A DNA stretch of 64,000 nucleotides from Utricularia gibba (taxonomy: Eukaryota > Streptophyta > Magnoliopsida > Lamiales > Lentibulariaceae). Of the stretch, positions 25,401-38,128 are shown one piece after another. The stretch covers positions 2,976,001 to 3,040,000 of the forward strand of contig NEEC01000008.1 in NCBI GenBank assembly GCA_002189035.1, read 5' to 3'. Numbering within the stretch: the first letter of the stretch is position 1; each line of letters starts with the position of its first letter. A model generated the notes under the pieces. It ran no database searches and was not told the origin of the DNA. It saw only the letters and a list, made by a program, of their open reading frames with translations. Made by a program: the position numbers and the translations under genes.

Positions 25401-28400
25401 GCATCATCTAATAATGCATTCGGGTAGTAGGTTTATTTTTATCATGACGGAAGGGATTTTCTTGATTATGTTATTCACATCGTAGAGGACCTATGGTTCA
25501 AAAGTTTTAAAACTGTACCTACACAGTATTGTAACTATCTCAAGTCATTGCATAGGCTTCACTTCTATCAGAAAGTGAAGCTGCAGAAAATGCACGGAAG
25601 GCTTGTGTGGATGCTGAGGCTAGAAATGTGGAGTTATCAAAGAAACTAGAAGAGACAGAGGAGAAGGTGACGCAGCTCCAGTCTTCCATTCAGAGGTAAG
25701 TGGGCACTAGGAACTTGATGAATATCATCTTTGTCATCATTTCCTTCGAAAAGTATTTCTGTTTTTCTTTTGACGTTGGTGATTCTTGATCTCTCTGTTG
25801 TCTCTCAATCATGTATGTTATATTAAACCATTGATCCTCTTTCTTTCTTGATAATAAGTGAACAAAGAAAATTAATGGCTCCTTTAAGTGTTGAAATATT
25901 CCATAACCATATTAAAGATTTATTTGTGATATGTTTTAATTACATTTTCGTAGGCTGGAAGAGAAGCTATCAAACTCTGAGTCAGAGAACCAAGTACTCC
26001 GTCAACAAGCCCTCACCATGTCACCTACCGGGAAGGCTATACCTGCTCGACCTAGGACAACGATTATTCAAGTAATGTATTTAGTATTTTGTTGCTATTG
26101 CCTACTCGTTTAATGAATTTTTGATTGAGAGGTATTCATACGCATGAATATGCAGAGAACCCCCGAAAAAGCAATTATTCTGAATGGAGAAACAAAACCC
26201 ACACCAGTAAGGAAATATCGTTTTTTTAAATTTACTGTCATTTCCAGGATCCTTGTATTTATATCACACTGCGCATAGGGAATGGCCATCACTTCATTGA
26301 GTGCCAAGGAGCCAGAAGCTGAGGAGAAGGCCCAGAAGTCTCTTAATGATAAGCAGCAAGTATGTGGTGATGATTTCTTGCCCACGAACAAATAATGTCG
26401 CTTAGATATTTTCAGATTGTAGGAAAAAGCACATTTTATGTGTATTAAGGGCAACTGTTTGCGTTCCAGGAAAACCAGGACCTTCTGATTCAGTGTATTT
26501 CACAAGACTTGGGGTTTTCAGGTGGCAAACCTGTTGCAGCATACATTATTTACAAATGCCTTCTCCATTGGAGGTCATTTGAGGTTGAGAGGACTAGTGT
26601 ATTTGATAGGGTCATTGGAGCAATATCTTCATCCATTGAGGTAAAGTTTTAGTATAAATACAACTTATGTCTCAGTGTTATTGATCTCTTTTCAGTTCAT
26701 GTTGAACTTTTTTCTTGAACATTTTATTGTCATTTTGTAGTATCCTATTGATGATTCCGCTAAGCAATATTGTAGGGTGCTGAAAACAATGACATACTAG
26801 GATACTGGCTATGCAACACATCAACACTGTTAATGTTGCTTCAGCACACACTGAAAGCCAGTGGAGCAGCTAACTTGACTCCTCAGAGGAGAAGGTCATC
26901 TTCATCGTCACTCTTTGGGAGAATGTCCCAAGTATGTGATCTTTTAATCAAATTGGCCTTTCAATGGAGTTTTTTCTGCTCATGAAACCCCATGCCCATT
27001 TGTTTTCTAAATTCATTTCAAAATGCGCTTCTTGAAGGGGTTGAGAACATCTCCACAAAGTGCTGGACTTCCATTTCTTAATAGTCGGATGCTTGGTAGA
27101 CTTGATGATTTGCGTCAAGTTGAGGCCAAATATCCTGCTTTGCTGTTTAAGCAGCAGCTTACAGCTTTTCTAGAGAAGATATATGGAATGATAAGAGATA
27201 ATCTCAAAAAAGAAATTTCCCCTCTGCTCGGTCTGTGCATCCAAGTAAGTTTGGCAATTCTTTCTTGCTATTTGAAAGCTCCCTCTGTATGTTTTTTTTA
27301 TTATTAAAGGATGTATTTTATCATATTTTAACTATCCGAGGAACTTTTGAGTGTGACTGTTGGTGCTAGAACTTGAACTTCATGACACTATCTTCTTTAC
27401 ATTTTCTTACCGTCAGCTGCGTATCATGTCAATGCAGGCACCTAGAACATCCCGTACTACTTTAGTAAAGGGGCGGTCGCATGCAAATGCAGGTGCTCAA
27501 CATGCACTAATTGCTCATTGGCAGAGCATCGTGAGAAGTCTGGAAGCTTACATGAAGATAATGAAATCAAACTATGTAAGGAACAAATAGGATGGAAGTC
27601 ATCCTTTTCCCTTCTTATATTATCAGCTTCGTTTTTAACCTCAGTCGTACATTTCAGGTTCCTTCTTTTCTTATTCGAAAAGTTTTCTCTCAAATATTCT
27701 CATTTATCAATGTTCAACTTTTCAACAGGTAAATTCGACTTTATGGATGACTTGCCTTGTATTTTTCTATTCATTTTATCAACTTCTCTGTTTACATGAG
27801 ATTTTCATTTACTTATTCCAAAACTGTCAGTCTTCTTTTACGACGCGAGTGCTGCTCATTCAGCAATGGTGAGTATGTGAAAGCAGGACTGGCGGAATTG
27901 GAACAGTGGTGCTGCGATGCTACAGAGGAGGTAAGGTTTTATTCATCTGTGCCCTTTATGAGCACTAGATCGTATCGCTTCTAAATCTTCATGTATGCAG
28001 TATGTAGGCTTGGCTTGGGATGAATTGAAGCATATTAGGCAGGCCGTTGGGTTCTTGGTAAGAATGCTCTCTTTAGAATTAAGCCTCCCGGTTTGTTTTC
28101 CTTTGTGGCATTGCTAATAAGTGTTTATCACAGGTTATACATCAAAAACCCAAGAAGACCTTGAGTGAGATTACAGATGAACTATGCCCGGTATGAAAAA
28201 TTCCATGGACCATTTCTTATCACATTTTCTATAGTATTCTGTTAATGACTTGTGCTTCAATGCACATTTGCAGGTACTCAGCATACAGCAGTTGTACAGG
28301 ATTAGCACAATGTATTGGGATGATAAATACGGCACTCACAGTGTGTCTTCCAATGTCAGTATTTTTATCTTCTTGAATTTGGCTCATCAACCATAGGTAT

Positions 28401-28800
28401 CTTTATTGATCAGCTTCTTGTACTCACTGTTGTCTGGACAGGTCATTTCACGTATGAGAAGTATGATGACTTCTGATGCCAACAATGCCATAAGCAGTTC
28501 ATTTCTTCTGGATGATGACTCAAGGTACTAGTTCATTTCCTTATGAATGGAAACCTTTACAACTTTGAAACTGAAAACAATTTGCATGTTGATAAAATCT
28601 AGCATGTTGTGCCCAAATAACTTGGTGACTGATTTCTGAAAAGTAGGAGCTTATGATAACATGCACACCTTTGCAGCATCCCATTTTCGGTGGATGACCT
28701 CTCCAAATCCATGGAAACGGTGGAAGTAGCTCACATTGAGCCTCCCCCATTGATCCGAGAAAATTCTGGCTTCGTCTTTTTACACCAGCGGTCAGATTGA
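19496..28800 (+). CDS. XI-1: Class XI myosin heavy chain (XI-1/MYA1-like), with a one-base frameshift in exon 14
   Basis: There are 39 coding exons. Exon 1 is only the ATG (19496-19498). The others begin at 19888, 20269, 20491, 20746, 21037, 21194, 21437, 21686, 21895, 22235, 22417, 22559, 22793, 22986, 23216, 23459, 23705, 23920, 24155, 24422, 24730, 24923, 25106, 25556, 25954, 26156, 26279, 26470, 26776, 27038, 27438, 27658, 27831, 28001, 28134, 28274, 28442 and 28677. The sum is 4592 nt, one short of 1530 codons plus stop; MYA1-type myosins are about 1520 residues. The order is an SH3-like N-terminus ([17 protein letters not shown]), motor domain with P-loop GESGAGKT and switch I NNNSSRFGK, IQ repeats, coiled coil, and globular DIL tail ending [18 protein letters not shown]. 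It is an actin motor that drives organelle transport and cytoplasmic streaming. In exon 14 (22793-22829) the family sequence [12 protein letters not shown] needs GGGGG, but only GGGG is present. As written, translation stops after about 502 residues. All other exons are in phase. Confidence 0.9.
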
Positions 28801-29509
28801 TGACGGTCTCATGGACTTCGTTTGTTACCTCGCCTGCCTTGATCTCCTGCATAGGAAGCCTGAGGGAGGGTGCGCTGTATATACTATGATATATGCAATT
28901 TGTGTGGCTTCATTTTATACTTCAGTCAGGCAATAGATGTCTGGCTCTTAGTCTCTTGTGCCTTTTCAACACAAGAGTGCCCTGCCCCATTAGAAGAAAA
29001 TTCATTAGTTGCTGCAGCTATCCATTTTCTTGTATTTTGGGTCGTGAAGCTGTAGGTTAGGGTGTGAGATTTGTATCCACTCCCCCTGTGGGAAGATTGT
29101 GGAGGTGTGCGGTGGTTTGTCGTGTATTTTAGTTACTTTTCGTGTGTACATGACATGCTATTCTTTTGTTTATTCATCTGTTGGTTTGTGTATAATCCCT
29201 GTGCACTTATTCAGCCACTTGCTGCTGAAACTCTTTCTAATATCTAGAATGCATATGGAAACTCGGACCATAAGATGGCCTGATTAAGTGGAGAGATCCA
29301 GCTCTCATCAGAAGCGGTAAGGAAGAAATGTGTTAGACAGGATTATTGCGTCTGAGGGATGAGTCTTGCAACAAAGAGAAGGAAAACTCAGGGTCTTTCT
29401 GTTGCTACTCCAGTTCAGTGTTCACGTGGATCAGCTCCCTGAGGCAAACCAAACAATCTTTTTTCTGCGTATTGGTACATTACCATGAACCTGAATAATC
29501 AACCCACAA
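28801..29509. other. Convergent 3' flanks of the myosin and NF-YA genes
   Basis: The region holds the myosin 3' UTR and probably the far 3' UTR of NF-YA. No further gene is visible. Confidence 0.55.
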
Positions 29510-29530
29510 AAGCCAAGGATGAATTGCCCA
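29510..29530 (-). promoter_or_regulatory. miR169 target site in the NF-YA 3' UTR
   Basis: The plus strand here reads AGCCAAGGATGA then ATTGCC, which matches the miR169 sequence at 18 of 21 positions, so the minus-strand NF-YA mRNA is complementary to it. It begins 19 bases after the NF-YA stop codon. Pairing around the cleavage position (bases 10-11 of the microRNA) is intact. Control of NF-YA mRNAs by miR169 is well established. Confidence 0.88.
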
Positions 29531-29549
29531 GCCAGCCTGCAGCTGCACC

Positions 29550-30836
29550 TCACAACGCCTTCTCAACGCACAGTGGAGGAGGCGTAATGCCGGTTCCCAT
29601 TGTAAATGGGGCCGCTGCTTCCACTTGAGCTCCTCCTCCTTCACAGTAGTTATTTGGTTCCTTCAAGCTCGCCTTGTGATCAAACAGAAAGTCGTGTGGA
29701 GTTGGACTCGAGCTTGTCGAAGCAAGTGTGTCTGCTGACTCGCTCTGCTGCTGCTGCTTCTTGGTGCTTAGGAAACGCCCACCGCTCCCTCTCACTCTGT
29801 TGAGAGCATGCTGATGCCGAGACTCATGCAGGTAAGGCTGCACAAAGAAAGAGTCTCTAGAGCATCAGCCTCATCATTCATTCAAGCAAACACATGTAGC
29901 AACAAGCCCTTTAGTGAAATCAAACACCAACCAGTTCACCCGGATGGATTCGAGCATGACTAACTCAAATGTGTGACTTTTCAGAAACCAGTCCGGATTA
30001 TGACAGGGCAAGCAGACAAGTCTAAACCAGTTTGTTGAAGACATTGCCAGCACTTACTTTTCTGGTCTTCACCAGTTTGTTCTGAGCCTCAAGCTTTGCA
30101 CGCGTCTGTCTCCTCCTAAGTATGCCATGATACTGCTTAGCATTGACATATATGGGGCCATCCTCAGGAAGATCTGGAGGTAATGGGACCCGACCAAAAG
30201 CGGCACCCATCATATGGGGCTGAATCTGCTCGAAATTTTCAGCATAAACAGCAATCAACATAGAAGATTATCCACCGGGAGCTGGTTCAAAACAGAGGAA
30301 AAACTCACCACACTATGGTGTCCATATGCAGCAGCAAACACGCCACTGAAGTGGGGATCCGAGTAAGAATGCTGGAACTGCATCTTACATAAGACTTAAG
30401 AGTCACAACATATTTTAAATGAATGAGATTCAAATTTTAAACCAGATCCTTGAACTGAGCTTGCTCAACTGCCCCAATTTATATTCGCAAATTGTATGAT
30501 TTTGAAAAGATTCGGATGAAAAAAAATCTGTTCAACAATGTGACAGTAATTAGATGATCGAGATTATGGGAAGGTACCATTGGTTGGTTTATTTCAGCTG
30601 ATGAAGCATTGGTGAACATCTCTGGATTTCCCAGAAAGAAAGCACCTCTAATATCTTGTCCATGTTTCCCACAGCTTTCATCATGTGCTTAATCAAAGAA
30701 AACAGCAAATCAAAGTCTACTAATGAAGGACATACCAGCCAAGTTCAATGAAGAACCGAGTACTGACTGCATAGCAGGAGGAGTTAGTACCAGAGTCAGA
30801 TGAACCGCATTGATCCTGAGACGTGGTCTTTTCCAT
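29550..30836 (-). CDS. NF-YA: NF-YA (CBF-B/HAP2) subunit of the CCAAT-binding factor
   Basis: Five minus-strand coding exons: 30791-30836, 30578-30687, 30309-30377, 30058-30225 and 29550-29837. They total 681 nt, or 226 residues. The core domain spans about residues 99-155: the NF-YB/NF-YC interaction helix ([20 protein letters not shown]), a linker [12 protein letters not shown], then the CCAAT-contacting [20 protein letters not shown] with GGRF. The first exons encode [11 protein letters not shown] and [11 protein letters not shown], a block I recall from other NF-YA proteins. NF-YA gives sequence specificity to the trimer that binds CCAAT boxes. The donor after TCTG at 30791 was preferred to a later one because only this phase gives the family-like continuation. 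The leader is long and spliced (see separate entry), and a miR169 site follows the stop. Confidence 0.92.
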
Positions 30837-32100
30837 ATTTGGTAATTCAGGCTGCTTGAAGCTTCAATACTTCAGCTTTCCACCGCCTTTGACCAAACAA
30901 TCAACCCCTGAACTGGATCTTCTTCAAAGAACGCCTGTAAAAATTCTTCCAGATCAACAACTATTCCTGGGGCGGTAAATTCACTTGGAGTTGCTATGCA
31001 GCAAACATTAAGCCTCAAAAAAGGCAAACACGAATTCCTCAAAGGTTGTAGTATAAACATCAGTCAGGATTCTAAATAACTCGGCATGTGCTCCAATAAG
31101 AGCCAGAAGCAAACACAAAAGGATAGCAACACAATGCATTCAATATTGGTCAGCCGGGGGACCTCCTATTCAACCAACTACAAGGACATGAATGAAAACG
31201 AGAGTCATTGCACATAATTGAGAATGACCTCTGTGCAACTTTTACAGTTTACCAGTTCTACTCGTTACTCTGCAAAGAACTGTTATCTTGCAAATTAATG
31301 ACGGTGGTCACACAAAACAACAGTCCAACTACTCAGATGGTCCTTCTCAACGAGGGACTAAATATTCATAAACACAAGGAAAGGCACACAAGTAGTACGT
31401 CCCTGTTGATAGAAACTCTCAGCAAGGCCCAGTCTATCAAGGAAGAGAAACCTGGTGTCTAGGAATCTTCCCAAATGATACAGCACAAGTTTTATCAGCT
31501 AAAACAAAAGAATAATTTGGTGGATTGGTTCACCAATCCCATCATGCAACCATGATTTCTCAATGTACAGAGCAAAAGATTAGGAATCCCAAATGGAAAA
31601 GAATCTTTGGATATCGGAAGACCAATCCAATAACACCATAAAGTCCTGAGCAATCAAAATTTTATCTTGGCTCGGGAATACGGAAAAAAGTCAGCACCCT
31701 TTTTAGCAACCGCAAAAACCATAAAGCCCAACCCGTTTCTCTCCCAGAAAAACCCAACCACACAACATCAAAAACCGAGAATTTTGATAACCCCATGGGA
31801 TCACATCCCTCGAACGAAATTTATACAAGAAAGAAGCAAAAAACTAACAACTTATTGCAAATAAAAGAACCCCCATATTTATGGTTGAAGCAAGGGGCAA
31901 ACCAGAGAGGGTTACCTTAACTATCTGGCGGCGATACTTGGAGAACCAAGGGATACAGCTGTTGGTAAGAAGTTGGGCATGTCTCTTTTTTGGGGGCCTT
32001 CCAATGTTTTCTTTCTCACTACAAGATCCTTGAGAACAATCCCATTTCTCCTACATAAATACTGGTACCATTTCTGGGCTGATTAAAAAGTGGAGACGGG
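30837..32100 (-). promoter_or_regulatory. NF-YA 5' leader with a 981-bp intron and upstream ORFs
   Basis: A leader intron fits 30935-31915 (GT at 31915-31914, TTTTTACAG acceptor). The upstream leader exon ends at 31916 and contains a 19-codon upstream ORF at 31921-31980 starting MPNFLPTAVS. If the intron, or its 3' part, is kept, a 62-codon upstream ORF at 30872-31060 (starting MFILQPLRNS) appears directly before the main ATG. The far 5' end, near 32,060-32,140, is a guess. Upstream-ORF control through leader-intron retention is known for the Medicago NF-YA gene HAP2-1. Confidence 0.5.
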
Positions 32101-35100
32101 ACAGCAGGAGAGCAGCACTAGAGTACAAAAAATGATAAAGACAGAGACTGCCACACCACCCACCATCCTCCCACTCATGGCATCGTTATCAATGTCAAGT
32201 GCTTATTCTTTTCTTTTTTGTTTTGTCTCTTAGCACTTCAATCAATTGGGCCCCCACCATTTCTGCACTTGTTTCTTCCTTCTCCGCCTTCACGTTCACT
32301 TCAATCCAATTCTATTCACAAGCGATTTTTGCTGAGGTTGCAAGAACGGGCTCCATGGGAGGACCCCATTCCACGCTTTTCTACTGCTTCTGCTTTCCAA
32401 ATTTAGACTCCAAATGCAGAACAGATAAAAAATTGCTGCAGTATCTAATTCTAAAATAAAGGGAATAAATAATTTGTTAAAAAAAAACATGCAAAATTCC
32501 AAATATATGACTCATTATTTTATGTTTATTTACAAATATTTATATATAAATTAAATTAAATTCCATTTCCTGATTTAATTTAAAGGCATTTTTTCCCATA
32601 AAAGCAACTTTCAAATCCAATTGATTTAAATCATAGTTTTAATTTAGGGTTTGTTCTGATTCAACATAAACCCTATAATTAAAATAAATAAAGCGTCCAA
32701 AATTCCCAATTATTGGACAGAGGGGAAATTATTCTCAATATTTTGAGAATAGGGTACTTATTCTATAGAGTATTTATTCATTCTAAATATTCTGTTCGAA
32801 AAATTTAAATAATAATATTTTAAAATATAATTTAAAATATTAAATCAGATTAAAGTAGTATAAAAAAATTCGATCCAAGTTCATTATTAAATCGAAAAAT
32901 ATATTTAATTCGTTTTGAAAACCATGCGGAGAAGGCTCCATTAATGTGTGGCTCACCGGGATCACGGCTTGGGCCTTGGCCTATCTTTGCATATCGGAGA
33001 ATATGGGCTCTAGCTATGGAGCTCACATTCGAATTGGGTCTGTGAATAATTTTTAAGGTAAGCCCAGCATTTCACGCCCACTACTTGCACCCAATTGCCC
33101 CCTCGAAAGTGATGTAAAAGCATATCCATGTTTTAATATTGATCGAGAATTAAAGAGGCTAATCAGTATATGATACTGGATGAATTAACTAATTAATTGA
33201 TATTTTTCTATTACGATACACAAATTAATTAAGGAGAATTAAAAAATATTTGAAATATTAGTAACAGAATTTTAAAACCAGGAAACAAAAGGACAGTATA
33301 ATTTTTTTGGATTTTTAGGTGGTGTTTGATTCCCAAATTGGATTTAGGGCTTTCTTTTCTAAAAAAAAAGGTGTCATCAGAAAGTAGGGTTTTTTGGGTG
33401 GAAAAAACATTAGTACACCAAATATCAGGCATTGTTTATCGCTGTCCTAATGAGAAGAACAAAACTGTATGCTTGCTGTGCAAATGTCCAAAATAGTGGA
33501 TATTTTTGCTGGCTAATAAAAAAAACGAGTAAATCTGGTCAGAAAAAAGATGGGCGAAGTTTTTTACAGTAGAGTGAGAGACGGAGATGAAGAACTTTCA
33601 GATTTCCTTAATGCGCGTTTGTCATGCAGAAGAAAGACCTCAAAAAGTTGGCTCAAGCTCAGACGTCGTGTGTGTCTCATGGTGTTGTAAAGGGGAACGA
33701 ACCCTTTCTCCTTTTCCAAAGGGCTCTCTTCTTTTTCTCTTGTCGGGGTATTCCCAGCCCTTCAAGTGTTCCTTGTCAACCTTGCCAAAGGGCACCGTCG
33801 CCTCGGATTCTCACTGGTAATCAATGGCCGGCACTGCGCATTTGCTTCAGGAAAACACTTTTGCTTATGGCTTCCCCGAAGAAAGAGCACATCCTAGAGC
33901 TCCTGATCAGACACGAAGATGGGAGAGGAGGAAGTAAATGAAAAATCCACCAACAAGTCAACCGTTTAACTTTGTGTAACTGGTTTTTTATTAAGATGGT
34001 GAACTCATCTTACTCTCAAACCTATTAAAACAAACAATCTTAAATATATAAGTATATAAAAAATTACAGATCAATAATAATCGATTGAATTTAATCTTTT
34101 ATAATATAATCTACGTTTCTCATATACTTAAATTTAACATTTGATCATTTTATCCAACCCTTAATTTGAACGAAACCAACCAACTTTGTGAAGTATTTTG
34201 TTTTGGTTGGAGGGTGGGTGGAGTCCACATGGGGGTTGTTGCGTGTGCCTTGTAACATGGGAGTGCATCGGGGTGTGTGGCTCGGCGTTGCGCACAAAGC
34301 GAGACATGATGACCGCAGGCGTGAGAGGGGGTGTCTCTCCATCCCATGGCACCCCAACATGCTCATGCTTTGCTTTTAGGTACAACGAATCATTATGATC
34401 ACAACTTTACTGCAATACCCTAACACACATCCAAATTTCTTCTCCTATATACCCCACCCCACTACTTCATCACGTAATTATACGCCATTTGCACCTTATG
34501 ATATAACTCGTTAACTTAGATGAGTCAAATTACTGTACATGAGACATATTTTTAATGTAAATCACGTATTACGTCCCAATGGGCAAAATAAATTTGATAT
34601 TTTAAATATTTTAATTCCCTCAATATTTGAATACCATATATAATTAACGATATTCGATAAACTTGATAGGATTAGTTGAGGATTGAGTTTATTAATTTTT
34701 TAAAAAAAATAGAAAGTGTTAATAATCAATTATTTGAAACATTGATAACTATTTATGTTAAAATAATATACACTAGATCATTAAAAATCAATTTTGATAT
34801 AATTTTAAATTGTAAGAAATGATTTTCCAAACAGAAGATATATATTTTTATTATTTTAGGGGAGTGTGGGATTGGATTGATGTTCATGCACCCACCTTGT
34901 TCGGAGGTGAGTCATCGCGCGGGGCGGTTGTATTGTAACATACGCATTAAATGCGTTGGACCACCGGCAGGGGCAGCGGCAGCCACACCCCTCGCCTCGC
35001 ACTTCTCCTCTGCAATCTCATTTACTCTCCTGTCGCCTCTCGCTTTCACACCGCCCCGGCCCCGCTTCCCTATTCATTCCCATTTTACCATTTTCGAATT

Positions 35101-36207
35101 GACTTTTACCGTAACAATTTTAGATATTTAATGGAATTTTATGTACATATTTTAAATATCAAGACATAAATAAGCTTATTAAATTCGAATTAATTGAAAT
35201 GTGCAATGCCATGTATACTTCTTATCTTATAAATATGAGGTATATAGATGTTTGTAGAGTATTAGTAAAAATAAGAACCTAAGTCGATTAAATATTCGAT
35301 TAATTAATTTTATTGGACCATCAATTTTGATTCTTAATTAGTTCAGGGTCGATTTTTTATCAGTTTCGTTCGGTTTCCAAATAAAAACCGATTATAAATT
35401 TCTTATTTATATTTAAACATAAATCATATCAAATTTTAATTGTATTTTATTTTTTTGGTATATGAATAATAAATTTATATCATCAAATTTAATTAATATA
35501 TGTATTTTTTCATTAAAATGTAATATGTTACACAATTAATATTATAAAAAAATTATAAAAATAAAAAAATACTTGATTCAAGTTCGAATAAACGATTTAT
35601 AAAAAAAATAAACCCAGATAAATCCAAACCATTTTATAATTGATTTCTATAACTTTGAAGTTATACACACATTATTTATTATCAGTTCTAATTTATCAAT
35701 TTTTAAATGGTTTCCATTCTATTTGATTTTGGATGAACACTCCTAATGACACATACCAAGAAGTTTTCATGGTCAGTTCCACGTCATCCAAATTCTCAAG
35801 GTGGATTTTGGAGATTAAATCAGGAGATAAAAATAATTTCAAATATTTAAATCCGTTTAGTACAAAGTGAACCCCCCTAACTGAAAAGGTTGTCACTTAC
35901 CAGCTAAGATGTCTAACGCCTTAAAACATCTACTCATGGGAAGTGTTTCCATGTCGTGATGATTACTTAAAATGTTTTTATTTTTTAAAATATAATTTAT
36001 TTCCTAATTTTGGGCATTCTTTAATCCCCACGCTGGTGGCACCTCGAGTGCTCTCGCCCACTCAACTCTGTTTTCACCACTCTGTCTTTCTGGCAGGCCG
36101 CACGCGTGGTAAAATTTTGTGTCTTTTTTTCACTTCCATCGACAGTATAAATCCCGACTCCCTGCTTTCGAGCTCCACTCACTCAGTTCCAATCTTTTTT
36201 CATCGCA
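32101..36207. other. Large intergenic region, no gene supported
   Basis: This is about 4.1 kb. It contains AT-rich blocks (32,500-32,900; 34,560-34,860; 35,140-35,660), a short GC-richer part at 33,590-33,940 and another at 34,190-34,380 open in several frames at once, and no recognisable domain. The last 300 bases are the BIG GRAIN 1-like promoter and leader. Confidence 0.55.
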
Positions 36208-36974
36208 ATGGCTGCCAAGTACATTCCCTCCTTCTCGTCTTCCCTCCTCGAAGCCATCTACCGCTCCTCCGATGACCCCATCAGAGGCGGCGGCTTCGTT
36301 GTCCGGACGCGAGACGCGGCGGGGAGGATAGATGACGAAATCGAGAGCCTCCGGAGAGCCATACGTGTGGAGAAATGGATGGAGACGAATTTCCCGTTAA
36401 ATGAATCAGCCACGTTTGCCTCCTCTGGGAACGAAGCCTCTGCCCCCAAGCTGTCGAGGAGCAAATCCAGGGCTCTTAGAATCTACGACGAGTTCAGAAA
36501 GATGAAGGAGCCCATTTCCCCGGCGGCAGAATCATCAGCTTTCTCAACTCCATCTTCACTTCAAGAACCGCCAAGCAAGATCGCGTCGAGAAATCGAGAT
36601 CCTTCAAGGACGCGGCCGCGACGCCGTCACGCCCCTGCCTCGCAAAAAACCGCTCTTGTAAAAACAATAACTCCAAGTACTCCGTGAGATTCTGCTCTGC
36701 GGCAGTCGCGCCGGATACCCAAATCCCCAGCAACACAACTGGGGAAGTGAAAGGAACCAAGAAGAAGAAGACGGTGCCAAGCTTTTTGAGAGACCACAAG
36801 CCCCTTGGTGATTCCTGCGGCGGAAAGCTTAGCGGCGACCTGGATGACCGGAGCTGCTGCAGCTCCGATCTTTTCGAGCTCGACATAGTGGGCCGTGAAA
36901 TCTTAGAAGAGTTGCCGGTGTACGGCACCACCAGCTTGGTGGCGGCGAACAAAGCTAGTAGATTTGTAAACTAG
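36208..36974 (+). CDS. BG1-like: BIG GRAIN 1-like protein, single exon, with a one-base frameshift
   Basis: Two overlapping frames together give one family protein of about 255 residues. Frame one, from 36208, carries MAAKYIPSFSSSLLEAIYRS and ends usefully at KMKEPISP. The continuation (GGRIISFLNSIFTSR, then SKYSVRFCSAAVAPD, then CSSDLFELDI and EELPVYGTTS) lies in the next frame down to the stop at 36974. The shared sequence PISPGG needs TCC CCC GGC, but the genome has four C at 36518-36521 rather than five. Read literally, frame one ends at 36687 with an unrelated Arg/Pro-rich tail. BIG GRAIN 1 proteins are plasma-membrane-associated and promote auxin transport and organ size in rice. The exact paralogue is unknown. 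Confidence 0.82.
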
Positions 36975-38128
36975 TTGGTCTCAAGTGGTGATGCGATTCC
37001 GGGGGTATCTAATCTAATACGCCCATGGCCCACATAATTCCAGCTTGTAATTTAGTTGTTCATATTGCACATTAATTATTCTGTTTTTTTGGCATATCAT
37101 TTCATCTTATCTTATTCATGCTTTCCCACTTGCTTCACAAATCCTACTTATTAATGACCACAGGCATTAATGTGATTAAAGAATAACATAAAATTAAAAA
37201 TGTAGAATAAAAAAGTTGAGCCCCTCACTTGTAAATCCAAATCTAGTTTTGATTATGAATGAAATGTAATTTGATTAAATATAAATATTCTTTTAAATTT
37301 ATATACTGTCTTTTTTAAAAAATTAAAAAGCATAAAATTATAATAATTAAATAACTAAAACGGATAATATTGTATAAGAGGCCATTAAAAGTATGGATAG
37401 AAATAAAAGAATCATGCCACATCATTCAACACCTCTAACCAACAAATTTTGAATTTTGAAATGTACAGCAATGGGATAATAATACTTCAAAATTTTATTC
37501 TAACAAAATATAAACTGAATCATATATTTTATTAGAATTAATAAGCATTTTTAAATTTTATTTTTTTAAAAAAATAAAGATATTTGATAAAAAAATTAAT
37601 TTTGAAATATATTTTTTAAAATATTTAGTATAATATTTTATACTTCATTCTGGTATTTTCATTTGAAATAATAATTAATGGTTTAATAAACTCTTATTAT
37701 ATAAGTATATTTTAATAATATTTATGAATAAAAATTATAATAATTTTTAAATAATATAAATGTTATGAGAAAATATCTTTTTTGTTTCACTATAATTTAA
37801 ATATTAAATAATACACATTTTTAAATATTAACGATGGTTGATATTAAATTTATTTTGGACGTTGTACCAACTAAGGTGCAGGGTATAGCGATAGGGTGCG
37901 GGATCCGATTCTGCACATCCATCGAGCGCCTGAAGTCACGCGCCAGTCGGTCGTCGTTGGTAGCCGTTGGATGAAAAGAGTTTCTTCTCCGCGTGGATTC
38001 CACCCGTTCCACGCAGAATACCAAGAAAATTCAACAGAAATCCCCAAGATCACTTTGTGAGAATCCGAAATAGTAAAACCGAGTTCCACTGATCGCTGTT
38101 GCCTCACCGAATCCGCCGTTGGTGAACC
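36975..38128. other. Intergenic, AT-rich, no gene seen
   Basis: Bases 37,130-37,850 are very AT-rich and lack open frames. The last 250 bases are the VPS2.1 promoter and leader. Confidence 0.6.

Noticed and set aside
33587-33941. Overlapping plus-strand frames of 77 and 105 codons
   Set aside because: No domain, no splice context, low complexity; likely chance openness.
34145-34398. Region open in both strands and several frames
   Set aside because: Openness follows from base composition, and none of the products resembles a known protein.
36510-36690. An intron joining the two halves of the BIG GRAIN 1-like gene
   Set aside because: The conserved residues are contiguous on both sides of the C run, leaving no room for an intron.
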